Shown: positions 31,828-41,206 of the stretch, in pieces
Position numbering within the stretch: the stretch's first letter is position 1
Layout: each line of letters starts with the position of its first letter
Assembly: GCA_937911745.1 (NCBI GenBank)
Contig: CALDPX010000058.1
Coordinates: 1 to 64,000 of the forward strand
Origin: an uncultured Alistipes sp.
Lineage (GTDB): Bacteria; Bacteroidota; Bacteroidia; Bacteroidales; Rikenellaceae
Direction of reading: 5' to 3'
Length of the DNA: 64,000 nucleotides
The notes under the pieces: generated by a model
What the model was told of the DNA's origin: nothing
What the model saw: the letters and a program-made list of their open reading frames with translations, nothing else
Database searches by the model: none
Program-made: the position numbers and the translations under genes

Positions 31828-34725
31828 ATGAAAAGAGTATTTTTGGCAATTCTCTTTGTGACTACCCTGGTGGTAGGCGCATTTGCCCAAGACAATGTGG
31901 GTGTTGTTACGGGTAGGGTGGTGTCGCGTGTAGGACGCGAGCCCATCGAGCAGGCAACAGTGAAGTTGCTCGGCACCCCTACTCAAACAATGACCACCTC
32001 GAACGATGGTACGTTTACATTTACCGACATCCCCTTCGGTTTCGTGACCGTTGAGGTTGAGGCTATGGGTTTCCAATCCACAAGCGTAAATGTGAAGGTT
32101 GACCAAGAGATTAAAGACATCAACTACATCTCCCTCTCGCCCGATATGCAGGCAGCAAACGACTTCCTGCTCGATGATGGCAACTTCACAGAGTTCGATA
32201 GCGAGTTGGAGAACGAGTCGCAATCCACCCCCGTGTCGCTGAGTGCTTCAAAGGATGTTTTCAACAACATCGCAGGCTACAAGTTCAGCCCCCTCAGGTT
32301 CCGCTCGCGTGGTTACGACCAGAACACCGAGATTATATACCTCAATGGTGTGGAGATGACCGATGCCAATAGTGGTAACGGTACTTGGTCGTTGTGGAGC
32401 GGTCTTAACGAGGCTACCCGCAACCAAGAGGCTACATACGCCACCTCGGTAGGTACGAGCGGTGTGGGCGGTATCAATGGTACCACCAACATTCTGGCTC
32501 GCGCCTCGCAGATGCGTCAGGGCTTCCGCACAGGTTTTGTGACTTCGAGCGGCTCCTACCGCCACCGCATTATGGCAACCTACACCAGCGGTATGCAGGA
32601 CAACGGTTGGGCATATGCTGCCAGCGTATCGGCACGCTTGGGAGGTAACGACTTCGTAGAGGGTGTGACCTATAACGCTTGGGCTTATTTCCTCTCGGCA
32701 GAAAAACGCATCAACAGCAAACATCAAGTGGCTTTCACATTCTTTGGTGTTCCCACCGAGAGGGGTGCGCAGATGGCTGCCACTCAGGAGGCTTATTCGC
32801 TCGCAGGCGAGAGGGGCGACTATTGGTATAACCCCAACGTGGGTATGCAGAACGGCAAGTTGCGTAATGCTCGTGTGAGGAGTTATCACGAGCCTGTGGC
32901 TATGGCAAACTGGTTCTACACCCCCAATGACAAGACCAAAATCACCGCTGCTGTGCTCTTCCGCTTTGGTCAGAACGGTTATTCGGCTCTCGACTGGAAC
33001 TCGGCTGCCGACCCCCGTCCCGACTACTACCGCAATCTGCCAAGTTATTGGTACGCTAAGGGTGACATCGCACACCACGACCTGCTTGCCGAGGCTTGGA
33101 AGAAGGATTGGGCAAAGTTGAAATATATCGACTTCGACAAACTCTACAACGTGAACTACAACTCCAATGCTGCCAATGGCGACCGTCCTACACTGAACTA
33201 TGCAGGTACGGAGGTGGAGCAGAGCGTTGCCAATCTCAATCGCTCGCGCTACATCATCTCGGAGCGTCACACCGACCAGAGGGATTTGCGCTTGAAATTG
33301 CAGGCAGAGCACACCTTTAACAAATATATGAATGTTGTGGGTGGTGTGGACTTCCGCCGCAACCGCACCGAGTACTACACCTCTATCAAAGACCTGCTGG
33401 GTGGCGACTATTGGGTAAACGTGGATAACTTCGCAGAGAGGGATGTGCACGGTGCCGCCGACCGCAGTAAGACTCTCAACGATATTAGCCGTGGTGGCGA
33501 GAACTACATCGTTCGCGAGGGCGAGAAGTATGGCTACGACTACTACGCACACTCTACCGTAGGTAAACTTTGGGGTGCATACAATCTTGCCGTTGGTCAC
33601 TACAAGTTGGCTTTGGCGGGCGAGGCATCCTACACTACTTTCTGGCGTGAGGGTCTCTATCAGAAAGGCTTGTTTGCCGATGACTCCTATGGCGACAGCG
33701 AGCACCTCGAATTCTTCGGCTACAACCTGAAAGGTAACTTTACTTATGAGCCTACGGGTTCGAATAGCATCCAACTCTCGGCTGTGGCACAACAAAATGC
33801 TCCCTACTTCCAGGACGCATTTGTGTCGCCCCGCACCCGCAACACCGTTGCACCTCATCTTACCACCGAGAAGGTGCTCAGTTTTGACGCAGCATACACC
33901 TTCAAGGCTCCTTGGTTGTCGTTGCGTGCTTCGGTTTACTACACCACCATCAAGGACCAGTCGAAACTCATCAGTTTCTACGATGACGTGTGGGCAGCCT
34001 TCTCGAATATGTCGCTCAGCGGTATCGACAGCCGCTACTATGGCGTAGAGCTGGGCTTCAAGATTCCTCTTGCGGCAGATTTGAGCCTGCAAGGTGCTGC
34101 CAGCATCGGTGACTACACCTATACCTCCAACCCATACTTCACTCAGACTCGCGATAACACCGCAGCAATCCTCGTGGAGAATGCAAGGGTATATTGGAGG
34201 GGTATGAAGGTGGAGAGTACTCCTCAGACGGCTCTGAGCCTCGGTCTTAACTACCGCACAGGCAACAACATCTACCTCTCGGTGGATGCAGAGTACTTCG
34301 ATAATATGTACCTCTCGATGAACCCCCTCTACCGCACCCTCGGTGCTATGAGCGGACGTGTGGATAGCAGCCTCATTGACGGCACCTTCGACAGAACGGT
34401 TGACGACCTGATTGAGATTGCAGCCTATTCGGGCGAGGAGAGTTCGCTTAGGATGCTTACCGCACAGGAAAAATTCTCGCCTGCGCTTATCTTCAATGCC
34501 TCCATTGGTAAGACATGGTATGTTGGCTCGAACCAGATAGGTTTCAGTTTGGAGATTAAGAACCTTACGAACAACATCTGCAAAACCGGTGGTTTTGAGC
34601 AGATGCGACTCTTCTCGGATGATGAGTACGAGACCACAACCGGTACTCGCTACTCGCGTTTCGACTCCAAATACTTCTACCTCTACGGTACGAACTACTA
34701 TCTTAACATCTACTTCCGTTTCTAA
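31828..34725 (+). CDS. TonB-dependent outer-membrane receptor
   Basis: 965 residues. Signal peptide (1-21, VVGAFAQ), a carboxypeptidase-regulatory-like beta domain (about 25-110, GVVTGRVVSRVGREPIEQATVKL), a plug domain (about 135-260, FRSRGYDQNTEIIYLNGVEM) and a long barrel ending in YLNIYFRF, with the terminal Phe of outer-membrane proteins. It lacks the SusC-specific plug features and no SusD gene adjoins it. Imports a ligand with energy from TonB-ExbBD; in this setting probably oligonucleotide or nucleoside products of the nucleases (inference). Confidence 0.9.
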   Translation: MKRVFLAILFVTTLVVGAFAQDNVGVVTGRVVSRVGREPIEQATVKLLGTPTQTMTTSNDGTFTFTDIPFGFVTVEVEAMGFQSTSVNVKVDQEIKDINYISLSPDMQAANDFLLDDGNFTEFDSELENESQSTPVSLSASKDVFNNIAGYKFSPLRFRSRGYDQNTEIIYLNGVEMTDANSGNGTWSLWSGLNEATRNQEATYATSVGTSGVGGINGTTNILARASQMRQGFRTGFVTSSGSYRHRIMATYTSGMQDNGWAYAASVSARLGGNDFVEGVTYNAWAYFLSAEKRINSKHQVAFTFFGVPTERGAQMAATQEAYSLAGERGDYWYNPNVGMQNGKLRNARVRSYHEPVAMANWFYTPNDKTKITAAVLFRFGQNGYSALDWNSAADPRPDYYRNLPSYWYAKGDIAHHDLLAEAWKKDWAKLKYIDFDKLYNVNYNSNAANGDRPTLNYAGTEVEQSVANLNRSRYIISERHTDQRDLRLKLQAEHTFNKYMNVVGGVDFRRNRTEYYTSIKDLLGGDYWVNVDNFAERDVHGAADRSKTLNDISRGGENYIVREGEKYGYDYYAHSTVGKLWGAYNLAVGHYKLALAGEASYTTFWREGLYQKGLFADDSYGDSEHLEFFGYNLKGNFTYEPTGSNSIQLSAVAQQNAPYFQDAFVSPRTRNTVAPHLTTEKVLSFDAAYTFKAPWLSLRASVYYTTIKDQSKLISFYDDVWAAFSNMSLSGIDSRYYGVELGFKIPLAADLSLQGAASIGDYTYTSNPYFTQTRDNTAAILVENARVYWRGMKVESTPQTALSLGLNYRTGNNIYLSVDAEYFDNMYLSMNPLYRTLGAMSGRVDSSLIDGTFDRTVDDLIEIAAYSGEESSLRMLTAQEKFSPALIFNASIGKTWYVGSNQIGFSLEIKNLTNNICKTGGFEQMRLFSDDEYETTTGTRYSRFDSKYFYLYGTNYYLNIYFRF

Positions 34726-34750
34726 ACCAACCTAAAAGAGAAAGAGAGAT

Positions 34751-35749
34751 ATGAAAAAGTATATTTTATCTATGGTAATGGCTCTCGCAGCATTCACTGC
34801 CTGCGAGAAAGAGTGGGACAATGTCCCCAAAAAGGAGCCCGCAACCCGCGCCGCTATTGAGGCAGAGGGATATACGTTTATGACCATCAACGAGTTCAAA
34901 CAGGAGTACTTCTACAACGAACTACCCGACCCCGGTAGAACCATCAAGGGCGTTACAATTAACGACAAGGTGGCTCTCGAAACGGTTGTTGTAAGTTCCG
35001 ATGAGTTGGGTAATACATATAAATCACTCTACGTTCAGGATGCAAGCAGTACCGAGGCTGGCGGTATGGAGGTTAAGGTGGGTAAGGGCTCTATGTATAC
35101 CGTCTATAAACCCGGTCAGAAACTCTACATTAAGTGCGATGGACTCATCTTGGGCAACTACCGCAATATGCTTGGCTTGGGAGGTCCCTCTTCCGATGCT
35201 GCATACTCAAATGGTTTCATCGACATCCAGACCATCATAGATGAGAAACTTCTCCCCGGCGAGATGGTTGGCGCAGAAGTGCTGGTTGTAAATTCCTCTA
35301 ATGTTGCCCAAATTATGAGCAACTATAAGACTTATCTCGGTAGGCTCTGCCGCTTCGAGGGAGTGGAGAGTACTTGGGGTACAATCAAAGTTGGTGGTTA
35401 TGACAACACCTATCCTTCGTTTATGGATTCGGGCGATGAGGCTATGAAGACAGACGAGAACGGAAATAAGGTGGATATTGACGACGCGGATGATTACAAC
35501 AAAGATTTCCGCGATTACGGTCTGCCTGTAACATGGGCTTATAGTTACGACAATCTCTTCTTCTACGGATCGGCAGCCTTCGTGTTGAACAACAATCCTT
35601 TCATTGTCCGCACCAGCGGCTATTCGAGGTTTGCGTTGGAGGAGATTCCCGTCGATGGCGCAATTTGCGACATCACCGCAATCTTTACCGTCTATGACAG
35701 CACCTTCCAACTTGTGCTCAACAGTCACGAGGATGTGGTGGTGAAATAA
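34751..35749 (+). CDS. DUF5689-like surface lipoprotein
   Basis: 332 residues. Lipobox FTAC at 15-18 followed by EKEWDN. The N-terminal half has TIKGVTINDKVALETVVVSSDELGNTYKSLYVQD and GQKLYIKCDGLILGNYRNMLGLGG, typical of the DUF5689 domain, which looks OB-fold-like. It starts 25 bases after the receptor gene and could be its surface partner, replacing SusD. Function unproven. Confidence 0.82.
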   Translation: MKKYILSMVMALAAFTACEKEWDNVPKKEPATRAAIEAEGYTFMTINEFKQEYFYNELPDPGRTIKGVTINDKVALETVVVSSDELGNTYKSLYVQDASSTEAGGMEVKVGKGSMYTVYKPGQKLYIKCDGLILGNYRNMLGLGGPSSDAAYSNGFIDIQTIIDEKLLPGEMVGAEVLVVNSSNVAQIMSNYKTYLGRLCRFEGVESTWGTIKVGGYDNTYPSFMDSGDEAMKTDENGNKVDIDDADDYNKDFRDYGLPVTWAYSYDNLFFYGSAAFVLNNNPFIVRTSGYSRFALEEIPVDGAICDITAIFTVYDSTFQLVLNSHEDVVVK

Positions 35750-35774
35750 TGCCACATTACATACGCCCAAAAAT

Positions 35775-35814
35775 AAGGAAGGCAGGACACTTTGTCCTGT
35801 CTTCCTTGTTTTTT
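35775..35814. terminator. Terminator at the end of the nuclease/receptor locus
   Basis: AAGGAAGGCAGGACAC / (TTT) GTCCTGTCTTCCTT hairpin followed by TGTTTTTT. It lies between convergent genes and can also serve the YeiH-type gene. Confidence 0.85.
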
Positions 35815-35833
35815 ATCCGCATCCACCGCTTGG

Positions 35834-36787
35834 CTACACGACTACCAAGAGAGTAACTACCGAGATAAGAGCCCACAGCACAACGCCCAAAATGAGGGGT
35901 TTTGCGCCTACCTTACGGATTGCCGAGATCGAGAGTCCGCAACCAATCAAAAAGAGCGTAAGGCTCAGTGCCCTCCTTGCTATGGCGACAATTGCGCCCG
36001 AAACCTCAGAGGGTATATTAATATATGTATTAGCCACCATTGCGAGGATGAAGAAGAGGATGAACCAAGGCACTGCCACCCTCTTTCCCTTGGAACGGAA
36101 GATAAGCACCGACACCAGCGCAAGGGGGAATATCCACAGTGCGCGTGTGAGTTTGATGGTCGTAGCCACCTGCAAAGCCTCCTCGCCATAGGCTGCACCT
36201 GCACCCACTACCGAGGAGGTGTCGTGGATGGCTATGGCTGCCCAAGTGCCAAACTGTTGCTGCGAGAGCCCCAAAGCCTCGCCAATGGGTGGGAAGATGA
36301 AGAGTGCTATGGCGTTGAGGATGAAGATTGTTGCCAGCGCAAGCGAGGTGTCGTTATCATCGGCGTCAATGATGGGCGCAACAGCAGCAATGGCACTGCC
36401 GCCACATATTGCCGTACCCGAAGAGATGAGGTAGGCGTTCTTGGGGTTGACTCTGAGCAGTTTGCCGAGTACTACGCCCACAATCATCACACCCACAACC
36501 GACACGATGGTAAAGAGCATACCCTCCTTGCCGGAGGCGAGTGCGCTATGGAGGTTCATACCAAAGCCCAACCCTACAACAGACGCCTGCAAGAGGTATT
36601 TCGACACCTTTTTGTTGCTCTTGGGGTAGGGCGCACCTATGGTTAGCGCAATGGCAATACCCAAAAAGAGAGCCACTGCGGGCTTTGCCCACAATGTCCC
36701 TATGGCGCATACCCAATAGAGCATCAGTCGCGCAATGTTGGTTGTTCGCTCGCGGCGAAAATCTTCGGCAGTCTTCGGTTGTTCCAT
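35834..36787 (-). CDS. YeiH-family putative membrane exporter
   Basis: 317 residues with about ten membrane helices. Matches the YeiH/UPF0324 family (conserved SSGTAICGGSAIAAVAPII and the IHDTSSVVGAGAAYG segment). Family knowledge: annotated as putative sulfate exporters, linked in some bacteria to taurine or sulfite metabolism; the true substrate is unsettled. I chose the ATG at 36787; a TTG start three codons upstream is possible. A TATCTTTG box lies 34 bases upstream of this ATG. Confidence 0.9.
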   Translation of the reverse strand: MEQPKTAEDFRRERTTNIARLMLYWVCAIGTLWAKPAVALFLGIAIALTIGAPYPKSNKKVSKYLLQASVVGLGFGMNLHSALASGKEGMLFTIVSVVGVMIVGVVLGKLLRVNPKNAYLISSGTAICGGSAIAAVAPIIDADDNDTSLALATIFILNAIALFIFPPIGEALGLSQQQFGTWAAIAIHDTSSVVGAGAAYGEEALQVATTIKLTRALWIFPLALVSVLIFRSKGKRVAVPWFILFFILAMVANTYINIPSEVSGAIVAIARRALSLTLFLIGCGLSISAIRKVGAKPLILGVVLWALISVVTLLVVV

Positions 36788-36820
36788 ATTTTCCAAAAGG
36801 TTTTACAGTTTTTAGCCCCA

Positions 36821-36828
36821 CAAAGATA
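36821..36828 (-). promoter_or_regulatory. -7 box for the YeiH-type gene
   Basis: CAAAGATA on the plus strand (TATCTTTG on the minus strand). The 180 bases to its right hold no credible gene. Confidence 0.6.
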
Positions 36829-37004
36829 CTACAAAAGTTGCGAGAAGAAAATCTTGCGTCATTTCTTTGTCTGTTTCTCCTCCCGAGCGAGAGGAGTTCT
36901 AAAAAGTTCGAAAAGTTCAAAAATTCATCACTGTTATCTTGTTGAATTGGCGATTTTTGGGGCGATGACGTGGAAAATTTGCACATCAAAAGGATGATTT
37001 GATA

Positions 37005-37061
37005 TTGACAAGCGGGCTGTGGAGTGTTACTTTTGTTCAAAAATTGAACCAACAAAGTAAC
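37005..37061 (+). promoter_or_regulatory. Promoter and nested palindrome before the phage-derived block
   Basis: TTG at 37005-37007, a 20-base spacer, and TACTTTTG at 37028-37035. Over the -7 box and start site lies a nested inverted repeat: GTTACTTT (37026-37033) with AAAGTAAC (37054-37061), and inside it GTTCAA-AAA-TTGAAC (37035-37049). This is where a repressor would act; no repressor gene is adjacent. Confidence 0.65.
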
Positions 37062-37081
37062 TCTTTAATCTCCTTTACATC

Positions 37082-37492
37082 ATGAATTACCGCTCCGTTT
37101 TAGATTCGGCATTTGCAGTTGCCACTTCGCTTGGTTATCATCCCTCGCTACCCGATAGTTTGCATAGAACGCTTTGTGAGGTGGGTTTTCCAATCGCAAT
37201 GATTACTCCTCCCATGGTAATATCCTCAGGCAGTGGCAAAGGAGTGCCAACGACATGTCGGTTGGGTGTTAAGTTTTTGAGTAAAAATGTATTGAGCGAC
37301 CAAGGCCGAGCCGTGTCAATATCCTCTCTTGCCACCCACGCCGAACAGTTTTGTAAGCTACTCTCCTCCGAGCCACACATCTTTTCGGTCTCCATATTGG
37401 AGATTGCTCCTGTGGGTGAGGTGTTGTCGGTTGCTGGCGAGGTCGCCGTATCGCTTAGTGCCGACATCGAGAGTATGGAGTGTGATTATTAA
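37082..37492 (+). CDS. Hypothetical protein of the phage-derived block
   Basis: 136 residues with no signal peptide or membrane helix and no motif I recognise. It is Ser- and Val-rich in the second half (SVSILEIAPVGEVLSVAGEVAVSL), suggesting beta structure. First gene after the promoter with the palindrome; 16 bases separate it from the next gene. A structural or assembly role is assumed only from position. Confidence 0.6.
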   Translation: MNYRSVLDSAFAVATSLGYHPSLPDSLHRTLCEVGFPIAMITPPMVISSGSGKGVPTTCRLGVKFLSKNVLSDQGRAVSISSLATHAEQFCKLLSSEPHIFSVSILEIAPVGEVLSVAGEVAVSLSADIESMECDY

Positions 37493-37508
37493 GTTAAAAA
37501 AGTGAACT

Positions 37509-38501
37509 ATGGAATTGAAAAATTACCCCAATGATTTCGCCTCGGCTTATGCCGACAATCATTTTTCGTTTGCCGAGGTGGATCCTGCCAATCCAACCGA
37601 TGTGGTATTTTATGATGCTAAGGGTGATATTGTGGCTTTAAGGCGATATGTTGGCAGAGAGAGTTTTGAGTCGTCACCCAATACGCTCTTGTGTCGATTG
37701 CTTTCGCCTGAACCTCTTGCCAAAGTGAGTGAATGCGGCTTTGTGCGCCCCGAAGGCAGAGATGCTCTTCTCTCGGTGGAGTACTCCGACGGCGAAAAGG
37801 TTACGCCTCAAATTCTCTTTACCTCCTCGCACTACAACCATTCTGCCAATACCGTTATGGGTGGTGTGGAGCAGTGGCGCACTATCGCCTCTGGTGAGTG
37901 TGACGAGGTGGCTTTCTGTGTGGCGTCGGGCGTTACACTTTCGGCATCACTGTGGGTGGATGGTGCTATGATGACCACCATTGGGAGTTATACCGCCCCC
38001 ACGAAAGGAGTTGTGCTATTTGAGGTGGCGGCAGACAATCTTCTCTCCCGGCTCCGAAACCCCGAGAATGTGTCGGAATGTGACCTCCGATTTGACATTA
38101 ATGGAGTGGAGTGTGCAATGCTCCACTATCGTTGGCGTAGCGCGTGTCGCTCCGATGTGCGCGTCGCGTGGCTCAATACCGAGGGAGGTATAAGTTACCA
38201 CACCTTCCGCCTTGCAAACAAAACCATTCATCGCTCTTCCAAGGAGTGCGATACCTTGTTGGGACGCCAAATGATGAGTGTGGAGTCGTGGATTGAGAGC
38301 GTGTTGCTCAGCGAGGTTCTATCCTCTGTGGAGGCTCGTGCGCTCAGCGAGATACTCACCTCGCCTCGATTGTGGATTTGCTCCGATGAGGGTTTCGAGC
38401 CACAAGTCATACTCTCCCATAAACTCCTTTTGGAGGGCGATGGGGTAAGACGAATGACTCTTACCATACGTCCCGCAAAGAGCCAATGCTTTTCAGTGTA
38501 A
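37509..38501 (+). CDS. Hypothetical phage-block protein, beta-rich
   Basis: 330 residues, mostly predicted beta strands (DVVFYDAKGDIVALRRYVGRE, EQWRTIASGECDEVAFCVASGVTL), with WLNTEGGISYHTFRL in the C-terminal half. No signal peptide. The pattern suits a virion or tail-tip component but I do not recognise the family. It lies between the first unknown gene and the large tail-like gene with 16- and 21-base gaps. Confidence 0.6.
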   Translation: MELKNYPNDFASAYADNHFSFAEVDPANPTDVVFYDAKGDIVALRRYVGRESFESSPNTLLCRLLSPEPLAKVSECGFVRPEGRDALLSVEYSDGEKVTPQILFTSSHYNHSANTVMGGVEQWRTIASGECDEVAFCVASGVTLSASLWVDGAMMTTIGSYTAPTKGVVLFEVAADNLLSRLRNPENVSECDLRFDINGVECAMLHYRWRSACRSDVRVAWLNTEGGISYHTFRLANKTIHRSSKECDTLLGRQMMSVESWIESVLLSEVLSSVEARALSEILTSPRLWICSDEGFEPQVILSHKLLLEGDGVRRMTLTIRPAKSQCFSV

Positions 38502-38522
38502 CCACCTAAACGCAACACACCT

Positions 38523-40898
38523 ATGACAAAACTCTACATCGACAACATCTTGGCAGATATGGACCCCTCAATAGATCTCTCCATATCGATTGCCACACCC
38601 TCGTCGCTGGCGACGGACGAGCAGGTTGTCTGCTCCAAAAGCATTACTATACCTGCCACGCACCACAACCGAGTGTTGATGGGCGATTGCGGACATCCCT
38701 GCTCAAAGGCGATGTTCAATCAGCAAGAGCATCAGGCAAGGTTGGAGGTGGATGGCTGTATTGTTTTTGAGGGTAGACCCCACCTTACAGCCTACTCTGC
38801 TGGTGCGGAGGGATACTATCGCTTTGTGATTGTAAACGACAAAGCCGAGTGGCACAAGGCTCTCGAAGTGTCTATTGGTGCATTACAGAGCGATTGGAGC
38901 GAAGAGGTAACCGCCTCTACCATTCGCGATAGTTGGACCGACTCGGGCGCAATGGTTCGCTATCTGCCCGTCGGGCGAGGTGCGGGTAGCAAAACCGAAA
39001 AATATCGAGGTAGGGTACTTCCCGAAAACTACCATCCTTTCATCCATATTGGCTCACTCCTAAGAGCGATGTTTGCCCAGGCAGGCTATGCTATTGAGTC
39101 TAATTTTATGAACTCCGATTTGTTCAACTCGCTCTATATGAGTGGCAGGTGGAGTGAAAGGAATTCGGACCATTGGAAATCCGAGATGGACTTCAAAGCG
39201 GTGCGTACCGAGGACTCGCCAACTGTTAAGGCGCACTACTTTGGCAGGGTCTTCGCCAGTCCGCTGAAATACTACAACTCCGTAGGAAATATTGTAGATC
39301 TACCCGATGGCAATAAAGGGGGTGCCTACAATGCGGGATGTTTGGGAATGGAGGAGTCCACGGGTCGTATATGTTTCACTCCCACAACTTCTATGATGGT
39401 AGCTTTTGACTATTTTCTGCGCTGGCAAACCGAATATCGTATCAAAAACCGCCAAGAGTTGATAGGGCTAAGCAATGTGAGATTTGGCATGAACGACAGA
39501 GAACCCATACCTCTTCGCAACGACTTCTACGACTACTCGCAGGAGGCTTTGGGTGCCGACCGACTCTACAATTTCATCATTTTCGACAAGGTTGAAGGGG
39601 CGATATATCATCTTTTGGCAGATGAGGTGGTGGGAGAGAATGTCGACTTGGACAACCCCGCCGATGGCGATTTGCAGACTCGCGAATTGCTTACAACAGA
39701 CCAACGCACCACACTCTTTCAGCACTCCTATTCCAACCCATTACGCAATGTGCGTGTGGTAATGGAGTATGAGGGAGATAAGTTCAGTCCCCTGTCGGAT
39801 TGGGCCATCTACGACGGATGTGTGGGCGAAAGGGGTAGCAAAGTGTTGGAGGTAAGTTTGCGTACCTATCCCGTGGCGTGCTCGCCCGACAATCCAGTCT
39901 ATTTCGATGAGTTCTATTTTGATGGCGGCGAAGAGGGTATGGAGGTTACGGTGCTTGCGGGATGCAGCATCCAGCCTATCTTCTACCCCCATCCACCCAT
40001 AGAGGGAACGCTCACTTGGAGCGATGTTGCCGATTTGTCTTTTACGGGTATGGATTTGCTGGTTGCCTTGCAGGAACTCTTCGATTTGTGTGTACAGACC
40101 GACACCACGCTCAAAAGAGTACGCATTGAGCCCCGAAAGGAGTTTTTTGCAGGCGAGATTGTGGATTTTACTGAGCGAATAGACCTCTCGGAGCCGATAG
40201 TAGTGGAGGAACTTGGTGAAGGAGTCAAGCGTACTTTCCGACTTGCCTATCGCTCGGGTGACAAGGCTGTTGAGGAGTATTGCAAAGAGAGTGGAGAGGT
40301 GTATGGTGAGTGGAGTGCAAACATCCGCAATCTCTTTGCAGAAGAGGGTATCAATAACCTCGAAAGCCCTCTCTTTGTGGCATCTCTTTCTCAGCAAGGA
40401 GGGGTTGCGGCCGCACCCTCGGCATCGCTCATCCTCACCACGAGTGGTAAGGAGTCCAAGCGGCAGTGTGTCCAAAACCTCAACTTTCCGACAAAGATAG
40501 TGTCGTTTCGAGGCGCTCGTACCCTCGCAGAGGGTGAGAGGTGGCACTATCCCAAGAAGAACGACACGATGTATCCGCTACTGACATTCTATGACGATGG
40601 CTCACTTGGAGGTACTCCCCGCTCGTTGCTCTTCGAGAATAGGGGAGGGGTGGAAGGATTGCACTCATGGTGGGATGGAGCAATTGATACTCTCAACCAT
40701 TCACGACGCATAATTCTCAAAGTAATACTTAGCCCCGAAGAGATGGAAACACTTGTGAAACCCAATGGAAAGGGGAGTGATTTCCGCTCGCTATATATGC
40801 TCCGAGTAGAGGGTGAAAGGGTGCTGTGCCATTTGGAGAAGGTGAGTGACTACAATCCCAACGACATTTCGGTAAGGATGGTCTTTGTGACGGTATGA
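38523..40898 (+). CDS. Large phage tail/baseplate-like protein
   Basis: 791 residues. The N-terminal portion (KSITIPATHHNRVLMGDCG, then an EHQARLEVDGCIVFEGRPHL stretch and a YYRFVIVNDKAEWHKAL segment) follows the plan of a conserved Bacteroidota phage minor structural protein: a ground-state offset of end positions followed by an input value and a per-element operation. This is pattern memory and not a firm family match. There are no transmembrane or coiled-coil segments long enough for a tape measure. It is the largest gene in the block. Confidence 0.55.
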   Translation: MTKLYIDNILADMDPSIDLSISIATPSSLATDEQVVCSKSITIPATHHNRVLMGDCGHPCSKAMFNQQEHQARLEVDGCIVFEGRPHLTAYSAGAEGYYRFVIVNDKAEWHKALEVSIGALQSDWSEEVTASTIRDSWTDSGAMVRYLPVGRGAGSKTEKYRGRVLPENYHPFIHIGSLLRAMFAQAGYAIESNFMNSDLFNSLYMSGRWSERNSDHWKSEMDFKAVRTEDSPTVKAHYFGRVFASPLKYYNSVGNIVDLPDGNKGGAYNAGCLGMEESTGRICFTPTTSMMVAFDYFLRWQTEYRIKNRQELIGLSNVRFGMNDREPIPLRNDFYDYSQEALGADRLYNFIIFDKVEGAIYHLLADEVVGENVDLDNPADGDLQTRELLTTDQRTTLFQHSYSNPLRNVRVVMEYEGDKFSPLSDWAIYDGCVGERGSKVLEVSLRTYPVACSPDNPVYFDEFYFDGGEEGMEVTVLAGCSIQPIFYPHPPIEGTLTWSDVADLSFTGMDLLVALQELFDLCVQTDTTLKRVRIEPRKEFFAGEIVDFTERIDLSEPIVVEELGEGVKRTFRLAYRSGDKAVEEYCKESGEVYGEWSANIRNLFAEEGINNLESPLFVASLSQQGGVAAAPSASLILTTSGKESKRQCVQNLNFPTKIVSFRGARTLAEGERWHYPKKNDTMYPLLTFYDDGSLGGTPRSLLFENRGGVEGLHSWWDGAIDTLNHSRRIILKVILSPEEMETLVKPNGKGSDFRSLYMLRVEGERVLCHLEKVSDYNPNDISVRMVFVTV

Positions 40899-40930
40899 AA
40901 CAAAACTATTAGACAAAAAGACAACAAACT

Positions 40931-41203
40931 ATGAAAGAGATTGAAGACATGAATATGGCGAATGTATTCGAACTGCTGGTGGACCGCTGTAAGGGATTCT
41001 CTTCGCTTAGAACCATCAAAAAAATCCTCTCGTTGGGGCTCCTATCCAAACGCAAGTGTAGAGCCTTTTTGGCGAAAAAGATGGTCAAAGAGTTGACGGA
41101 TGCGGGGGTAAAAAGAAAGTCTGCCATCAAAACCGTCGCCGAAAAGATGCGATGCTCCGAAGCGACGATCCGCACCTACATGTATTACAAAGTTAAAGAT
41201 TAA
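40931..41203 (+). CDS. Small helix-turn-helix protein
   Basis: 90 residues, strongly basic. The C-terminal part KRKSAIKTVAEKMRCSEATIRTYMYYK reads as a helix-turn-helix of the resolvase or small-terminase kind. It sits directly before the head protease (3-base gap), the position a small terminase or late-gene regulator could take, but no large terminase is present. Start at 40931; Met codons at residues 7 and 9 are alternatives. Confidence 0.6.
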   Translation: MKEIEDMNMANVFELLVDRCKGFSSLRTIKKILSLGLLSKRKCRAFLAKKMVKELTDAGVKRKSAIKTVAEKMRCSEATIRTYMYYKVKD

Positions 41204-41206
41204 CCT

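Noticed and set aside
36788..37081. Open frames in the gap between the YeiH-type gene and the phage-derived block
   Set aside because: Both-strand frames here lack start context and family resemblance; the stretch holds two promoters and a palindrome.
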